64,000 nucleotides of DNA from an uncultured Holophagaceae bacterium. Its GTDB lineage: Bacteria > Acidobacteriota > Holophagae > Holophagales > Holophagaceae. Below, in pieces: positions 59,288 through 64,000 of this stretch. The stretch's first letter is position 1. Every line of letters starts with the position of its first letter. Where the stretch lies: positions 1 to 64,000 of the forward strand of contig CAISFO010000047.1 of NCBI GenBank assembly GCA_903884655.1, in the 5' to 3' direction. The notes beneath the pieces are model-generated. The model was not told where the DNA came from. It saw nothing but the letters and a program-made list of their open reading frames with translations, and made no database searches. Both the position numbers and the translations under genes were made by a program.

Positions 59288-61063
59288 ATGTCGACGAAGG
59301 CCAAGCCAGCCTCTCCCAAGGGACCCACATCCCCCTTCGGCCCCCCGTCCATTGACCGTTTTACCCAGGCCCTGGTGAACGCCATGGGGGTGGGGTTCCT
59401 GGCGGTGGACACCATTGGTCTCACCATCCTCTCCAATGCCATTGCCCATGACAGCTTCGGAGCCGATCCCGGCAGCGATTTGAAGGAGACCTTCCCGGCC
59501 CTCTGGCCGAAGGTTCAGCAGGTCCTCAAGGGACGCCACCTGAACAGTGAATTTTCCCTGAGGCGCAAGAAAACGAATTACTTGATCAAGGTCAATCCCA
59601 TCGTGTTCGATGCGGAGAAGATCGGCGCCATCTGCGTGTTCGTGGAAAGCTCGGGGTTGGAAGAAATGGCCATGCAGATGAGTTTCTTCCAGGAAATCAT
59701 CGGGGAATTGGAGGCGGTGATCAATTCTTCCTCCGAGGGGCTGTGGATCTGTGACGCGGAGGCCAATGTCCTTCGAATGAACCCAGCCTCGGAGCGGATC
59801 CATGAGATCAAGGCTGAGGATGTCATCGGTCGCAACATGGAGGACCTGGTGGCCGAAGGCTTCATCGACAAGTCGGCCACCCTCGAGGTGATCAAGGCGA
59901 GACAGAAGGTGAGCCTGCTGCAGCACCGGAAGGGACGGAAGCTGGTCATCACCGGCACCCCCGTCTTCGATCCCGAGGGAAGGCTCATCCGTGTCGTCTC
60001 CAGCGTCCGGGACATCACCGAGATCGAGTCCCTGCAAAGGGAGCTGGAGGAGCAGGAAGCCCTGAAAGACCAGTTTAGAAATCACATGTTAGAACTGCAA
60101 CACATGGAGTTCGAATCAAAACGTGTCATTGCCAAGAGCCCCTGCATGGTGAAGGCCCTGCGTCAGGCCATCAAGGTGGGCTCGGCGGATTCCTCGGTGC
60201 TGCTGCTGGGGGAATCCGGGGTAGGCAAAGGGTTGATCGCCGAAATCATCCACAAGAACTCGCCCCGCGCTGAAAAACCGCTCATCCGGATCAATTGCGG
60301 CTCGATTCCCGATTCCCTCATTGAATCCGAGCTGTTCGGCTATGAAAAAGGAGCCTTCACGGGTGCCAATGCGGGTGGCAAGCCCGGGTATCTCGAACTG
60401 GCCGACAGCGGGACGTTGTTCCTGGATGAGGTCGCGGAGTTGCCCCCACCGTCGCAGGTGAAACTCCTCCGCTTCCTGGAGGATGGCCGCATCACACGAT
60501 TGGGCGGCACCACAAGCCGCACGGTCGATGTGCGCATTCTGGCTGCCACCCACAGAAACCTGGACGAGATGATCAACCAGGGCACCTTCAGGCTCGACCT
60601 CTACTACCGCTTGAAGGTGGTTCCCATCCAGGTCCCCGCCGTCCGGGAGCGCAAGGATTGCATCCTTCCGCTCATCCACCACTACATCGATTTTTTCGGC
60701 AAAAAGAGCGGCATTCAGAAACGGCTGACACGCGCAGCCTCGGATGCCCTGCTGTGGTACTCCTACCCGGGGAATGTGCGCGAGTTGATGAACATCTGTG
60801 AGCGTCTGGTGGTCATGACAGAAACGAATCTAATTGATTTGAAAGATCTTCCGAACGATATCGTCCCACGCTACCAGGAATCGATGATTCAGACGGCCGA
60901 GTGGAACAGTTCGATGACCCTGCAGCAGGCTCTCGACGGGGTCGAGCGAAACATCCTCATCCAATCCATGCGCAGCCACGACAACCAGCGGGGGATGGCC
61001 CTGGCCCTTGGGGTCAATCAATCCACCATCGCCCGCAAGCTCGAAAAGCATGGCCTGGGTTGA
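59288..61063 (+). CDS. Sigma-54-dependent transcriptional regulator (PAS, AAA+, Fis)
   Basis: A 591-residue enhancer-binding protein. The N-terminal region (about 30-130) is a sensor part, and a PAS domain follows at about 140-250 (LEAVINSSSEGLWICDAEANVLRMN). The AAA+ domain has Walker A GESGVGKG near residue 308, GYEKGAFTGAN near 355 (the sigma-54 contact loop) and LFLDEVAELPPPSQVKLLRFLE. The C-terminal Fis-type helix-turn-helix is GMALALGVNQSTIARKLEKHG. It probably activates the gabD-type and ABC genes downstream from the promoter at 61251. The start at 59288 has GGTGGAG upstream. Confidence 0.92.
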   Translation: MSTKAKPASPKGPTSPFGPPSIDRFTQALVNAMGVGFLAVDTIGLTILSNAIAHDSFGADPGSDLKETFPALWPKVQQVLKGRHLNSEFSLRRKKTNYLIKVNPIVFDAEKIGAICVFVESSGLEEMAMQMSFFQEIIGELEAVINSSSEGLWICDAEANVLRMNPASERIHEIKAEDVIGRNMEDLVAEGFIDKSATLEVIKARQKVSLLQHRKGRKLVITGTPVFDPEGRLIRVVSSVRDITEIESLQRELEEQEALKDQFRNHMLELQHMEFESKRVIAKSPCMVKALRQAIKVGSADSSVLLLGESGVGKGLIAEIIHKNSPRAEKPLIRINCGSIPDSLIESELFGYEKGAFTGANAGGKPGYLELADSGTLFLDEVAELPPPSQVKLLRFLEDGRITRLGGTTSRTVDVRILAATHRNLDEMINQGTFRLDLYYRLKVVPIQVPAVRERKDCILPLIHHYIDFFGKKSGIQKRLTRAASDALLWYSYPGNVRELMNICERLVVMTETNLIDLKDLPNDIVPRYQESMIQTAEWNSSMTLQQALDGVERNILIQSMRSHDNQRGMALALGVNQSTIARKLEKHGLG

Positions 61064-61250
61064 GGGCTCAATAAATTTCAAAATCGAAAATTGAACCAAA
61101 TGCACTTGCGCATCATATTGGATGTATATATCCACATTAAATGCGAGTATGTTTATTTTTATATTTATAAAATTCACACGAAGTGATTATTATATTGAAT
61201 TATTATTATAAATAGGTAAATATGCGCTGTGCATAGCCACTTTCGAGAGT
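61064..61250. promoter_or_regulatory. AT-rich control region with two ATGC palindromes
   Basis: An AT-rich stretch unlike the rest of the window. It holds ATGC-acttgc-GCAT (61100-61113) and TATGC-gctgt-GCATA (61221-61235). Spacing and position, up to 150 bases before a -24/-12 promoter, fit enhancer sites for the adjacent sigma-54 regulator. No gene is visible. Confidence 0.5.
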
Positions 61251-61266
61251 TGGCATGTTCAGTGCG
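61251..61266 (+). promoter_or_regulatory. Sigma-54 (-24/-12) promoter of gabD
   Basis: TTGGCATGTTCAGTGCG: the GG (61252-61253) and GC (61264-61265) are separated by exactly ten bases, matching TGGCAc-N5-tTGCa. It is 56 bases before the gabD ATG, downstream of an enhancer-binding protein gene. Confidence 0.72.
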
Positions 61267-61321
61267 ATGAAATTTTTAACAATCACCTTGTTCCAGTTCC
61301 ATAGCTCGGGGGACCCCTGCG

Positions 61322-62776
61322 ATGTTGACGCTCAAAGACCCTTCTCTGTTGAAGCAGCAGTGCTATCTGAACGGCCAATGGCTGGCGGCAGATGGCGGTG
61401 CCGAGATTGATGTGACCAATCCGGCCACTGGCGAGAAGCTGGGCACCATTCCACGGATGGGCACCGCCGAGACGCGCCGAGCCATCGAGGCAGCCAACCG
61501 TGCCCTCCCGGCCTGGCGCGCCAGGACCGCCAAGGAACGGTCGACGATCCTGCGCCGCTGGTTCGAGCTGATGATGGCCAACCAGGAGGATCTGGCCATT
61601 ATCATGACCGCCGAGCAGGGCAAGCCACTGGCGGAGTCCAAGGGGGAAATCTCCTATGCCGCCTCGTTCATCGAATGGTTTGCCGAAGAAGGGAAGCGGG
61701 TCTATGGCGACACCATCCCCGGCCACACGGCGGACAAGCGCATCGTGGTCATCAAGGAACCCATCGGTGTCTGTGCGGCGATCACGCCATGGAACTTTCC
61801 GGCAGCCATGATCACTCGCAAGGCCGGGCCCGCCCTGGCGGCCGGCTGCACCATGGTCGTGAAGCCAGCCACGGCTACGCCATTCTCGGCCCTGGCCCTG
61901 GCGGAGTTGGGCGAGCGGGCCGGCATCCCCGCGGGGGTCTTCAGTGTCATCACGGGCTCGGCCGCGGCCATCGGCAACGAGATGACCGCCAACCCCATCG
62001 TGCGCAAACTCACCTTCACCGGCTCCACGGAGATCGGCAAGCAGCTGATGGCCCAGTGCGCGGCCACGGTCAAGAAGGTATCCCTGGAGCTGGGCGGGAA
62101 CGCCCCCTTCATCGTCTTCGATGACGCCGATCTCGACGCTGCGGTGGAGGGAGCCATCGCTTCCAAGTACCGCAATACCGGCCAGACCTGCGTCTGCACC
62201 AACCGTCTCCTGGTCCAGGACGGCGTCTACGATGCATTCGTGGCCAAGCTGTCGGCCGCGGTGGCCAAGATGAAGGTGGGGGACGGGCTCACGGGTGAGT
62301 TCCAGCAGGGTCCGCTCATTGATATGGCGGCTGTGGACAAGGTGGAAGAGCACATCGCCGATGCGCTGGCCAAGGGGGCCCGTGTGGTCCTGGGCGGGAA
62401 GCGGCATGATCTGGGGGGCAGCTTCTTCCAGCCCACCATCCTCTGCGATGTCACGAGCCAGATGCTGGTGGCAAAGGAGGAGACCTTTGGTCCGCTGGCA
62501 CCGGTCTTCCGGTTCAGCACCGATGCCGAAGCCATCCAGATGGCCAACGACACCGAGTTCGGCCTGGCCTCCTACTTCTACACCCGGGACATCTGTCGGG
62601 TCTGGCGGGTGGCGGAGGCGCTGGAATACGGCATGGTCGGAATCAACACCGGACTCGTGTCCACGGAGGTGGCGCCCTTCGGCGGCATGAAGGAATCCGG
62701 GATCGGCCGTGAAGGATCCAAGTACGGCATCGAGGAGTTCATGGAAGTGAAATACCTGTGCATGGGAGGCATTTGA
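61322..62776 (+). CDS. gabD: NAD(P)-dependent succinate-semialdehyde dehydrogenase family
   Basis: A 484-residue aldehyde dehydrogenase. Catalytic Cys is in NTGQTCVCTNRLLVQ near residue 288, the general-base Glu in LELGGNAPFIVF near 255, and the NAD site in FTGSTEIGKQLMAQCAATVKK near 230. The N-terminal NGQWLAADGGAEIDVTNPATGEKLG and ITPWNFPAAMITRKAGPALAAGCTMVVKPA match GabD, which oxidises succinate semialdehyde to succinate. Related enzymes accept glutarate semialdehyde. It follows a sigma-54 promoter and precedes an ABC binding protein, so it probably takes part in use of an amino acid or amine. Confidence 0.88.
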   Translation: MLTLKDPSLLKQQCYLNGQWLAADGGAEIDVTNPATGEKLGTIPRMGTAETRRAIEAANRALPAWRARTAKERSTILRRWFELMMANQEDLAIIMTAEQGKPLAESKGEISYAASFIEWFAEEGKRVYGDTIPGHTADKRIVVIKEPIGVCAAITPWNFPAAMITRKAGPALAAGCTMVVKPATATPFSALALAELGERAGIPAGVFSVITGSAAAIGNEMTANPIVRKLTFTGSTEIGKQLMAQCAATVKKVSLELGGNAPFIVFDDADLDAAVEGAIASKYRNTGQTCVCTNRLLVQDGVYDAFVAKLSAAVAKMKVGDGLTGEFQQGPLIDMAAVDKVEEHIADALAKGARVVLGGKRHDLGGSFFQPTILCDVTSQMLVAKEETFGPLAPVFRFSTDAEAIQMANDTEFGLASYFYTRDICRVWRVAEALEYGMVGINTGLVSTEVAPFGGMKESGIGREGSKYGIEEFMEVKYLCMGGI

Positions 62777-62844
62777 ATCCACGGCCCGCAGGCAAAAGAA
62801 CATCCAATCAGATCCATTCAACCCCTTCCCTTGAGGTAAACGAC

Positions 62845-64000
62845 GTGAACCATAAGACTGCATCCCTTCTGTCCGCCCTGTTGGTGTGCTTCACCTCGGC
62901 GGTGAGCTTTGCCGGTGAGACCATCAAGATCGGCGCACTGTACCCGATGTCCGGGCGAGGCGGCCTGTACGGCCAGGATTCCGAGGCGGCCATCAAGATC
63001 GCGCTGCAGGAAGTGAATGCCAAGGGCCTGCCTGGCGGCAGGAAGCTGGATGTGATCGTGACCGATGACCAGAGCAAGCCGGCGCTCGCGGTGACCCTGG
63101 CCAAGCGGTACATCACCGAGGACAAGGTGAAGTTCTTGTATGGGGTGGTCTCCTCCTCGGCTGCCCTGGCCGTGACCGAAGTCAGCAAGGAGTACAAGAC
63201 CATCTTCGTGGGGACGGATCACGCGGCCACTGACCTTACTGCCAATGCCTTCCAGAAATACTATTTCCGGGTGAGCAACAACACCTTCCAGTCCATGGCG
63301 GCAGGTGCCATGTATCTGCAGGACATGAAGCTGGGCAAGAAGATCGCCTACATCGGGCCCGACTATGCCTACGGCCGGGACCAGATCGCAGAACTCAAGT
63401 ACTGCCTCGGCAAACTTGGGGCGAACTTCGAGATGGTGGGCGAATTCTGGCCCAAGCTGTACGAAGCGGACTACACCTCCTACATCACAGCGATCGTGAG
63501 GGCCAAGCCCGATGTCCTGGTTTGCGGGTTCTGGGGTGGCGATACCGTCGCCTTCATCAAGCAGGCCAAGGCCTACGGACTGTTCGACAAGATGAAGTAC
63601 TTCCATCCCGATGGCGGCGGGAACTACGAAGTGTTCTCCACGCTCGGCGCCGAATGCCCCGAAGGGCTGATCATGTCCGCGAGGCACCACAACAACTGGC
63701 CTGAGACGAAGGAAAACGCAGACTTCGTGCAGAAGTTCAAGAAGGCGACCGGCCGGTATCCCTCCTACGCCGCCGAAGGGGCCTACGTGGGAATCCTCGT
63801 GATCGCGGATGCCATCCGGAAGGTGGGCAACGCCGACGACACGGAGGCGCTGGTGAAGGCCCTGGAAGGCATGAAGATGAAATTCCCCGAGGATCCAGCA
63901 GGGTTCCAGTCCTACATCGATCCCAAGACCCACCAGATCGTCCAGGCCCAGGCCATCGGCGTCACCGTCAAGAATGACAAATTCCCGCCGGCCAAGTACA
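62845..64000 (+). CDS. Branched-chain amino acid / amide ABC transporter substrate-binding protein (partial)
   Basis: Starts at a GTG (62845) with GAGG eight bases upstream and runs off the window after 385 codons. A signal peptide (about residues 1-23, HKTASLLSALLVCFTSAVSFAG) is followed by a type I periplasmic binding-protein fold: IKIGALYPMSGRGGLYGQDSEAA, IVTDDQSKP, VSSSAALAVTEVSKEYKTIFVG, KIAYIGPDYAYGRDQ and GAYVGILVIADAI. These match the LivK/UrtA/AmiC-like family. It lies 68 bases after gabD and is likely in the same sigma-54 controlled unit, with permease genes beyond the edge. Confidence 0.85.
   Translation, partial: MNHKTASLLSALLVCFTSAVSFAGETIKIGALYPMSGRGGLYGQDSEAAIKIALQEVNAKGLPGGRKLDVIVTDDQSKPALAVTLAKRYITEDKVKFLYGVVSSSAALAVTEVSKEYKTIFVGTDHAATDLTANAFQKYYFRVSNNTFQSMAAGAMYLQDMKLGKKIAYIGPDYAYGRDQIAELKYCLGKLGANFEMVGEFWPKLYEADYTSYITAIVRAKPDVLVCGFWGGDTVAFIKQAKAYGLFDKMKYFHPDGGGNYEVFSTLGAECPEGLIMSARHHNNWPETKENADFVQKFKKATGRYPSYAAEGAYVGILVIADAIRKVGNADDTEALVKALEGMKMKFPEDPAGFQSYIDPKTHQIVQAQAIGVTVKNDKFPPAKY

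Noticed and set aside
1-64000. CRISPR arrays, tRNA and rRNA genes
   Set aside because: No regularly spaced repeat array, no cloverleaf-like sequence and no rRNA conserved segment was found by reading.

Overview
The window is high-GC bacterial chromosome with tightly packed genes on both strands, many GTG and TTG starts, and frequent 1-4 base stop/start overlaps. Three things together point to an anaerobic, iron-reducing type of organism, most like Acidobacteriota class Holophagae (Geothrix relatives): two 11-haem inner-membrane cytochromes of the CbcL type beside small periplasmic c-type cytochromes, a futalosine-route menaquinone gene (mqnC), and a Gram-negative lpt-rpoN-hpf block. This placement is inference from gene content; no rRNA gene is present. 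I see no tRNA, rRNA, CRISPR array, transposase or phage gene.

Layout. 1-9 kb: accessory enzymes (thioredoxin-like protein, zinc alcohol dehydrogenase, DUF3455 protein, and a minus-strand run of SDR, thioesterase, two unknown proteins, O-methyltransferase and NTF2-like proteins), then lineage-specific small proteins and the stump of a DJ-1/PfpI gene. 9-13.4 kb: pyrC and guaB with a GxxExxY (PD-(D/E)XK-like) gene between them, bracketed by near-perfect 47-base inverted repeats; then an orphan oligopeptide-type ABC ATPase. 13.4-15.7 kb: a DUF465 protein, a hemerythrin-like protein lacking one iron ligand, and hutI with a duplicated 3' end.

15.9-32.1 kb: the most unusual region, a co-directional set of coupled genes for a cell-envelope machine: a beta-propeller-like protein, a VIT/VWA protein, a 2565-residue repeat protein, an unrecognised secreted protein, a fusion of a penicillin-binding-protein domain to a SpoIID domain, a second PBP-like protein with lost catalytic residues, and a GIY-YIG protein. 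32-36 kb: rpe, an amidohydrolase and methylmalonyl-CoA mutase. 36-42 kb: the cytochrome region, in which three promoters share a CRP-type GTGA-N6-TCAC motif or a degenerate copy of it. 42-47 kb: phosphohexomutase and the TldE/TldD protease pair, with TldD in frame behind dephospho-CoA kinase.

47-59 kb: accA, recJ, a combined LptC/LptA-like gene, a large VPS10/sortilin-type propeller protein, lptB, rpoN, hpf, a small Cys-rich protein and mqnC. 59-64 kb: a sigma-54 enhancer-binding regulator, an AT-rich control region with a good -24/-12 promoter, gabD-type aldehyde dehydrogenase, and the start of a branched-chain amino acid type ABC binding protein that runs off the window. The last three look like one sigma-54-controlled catabolic and uptake locus.
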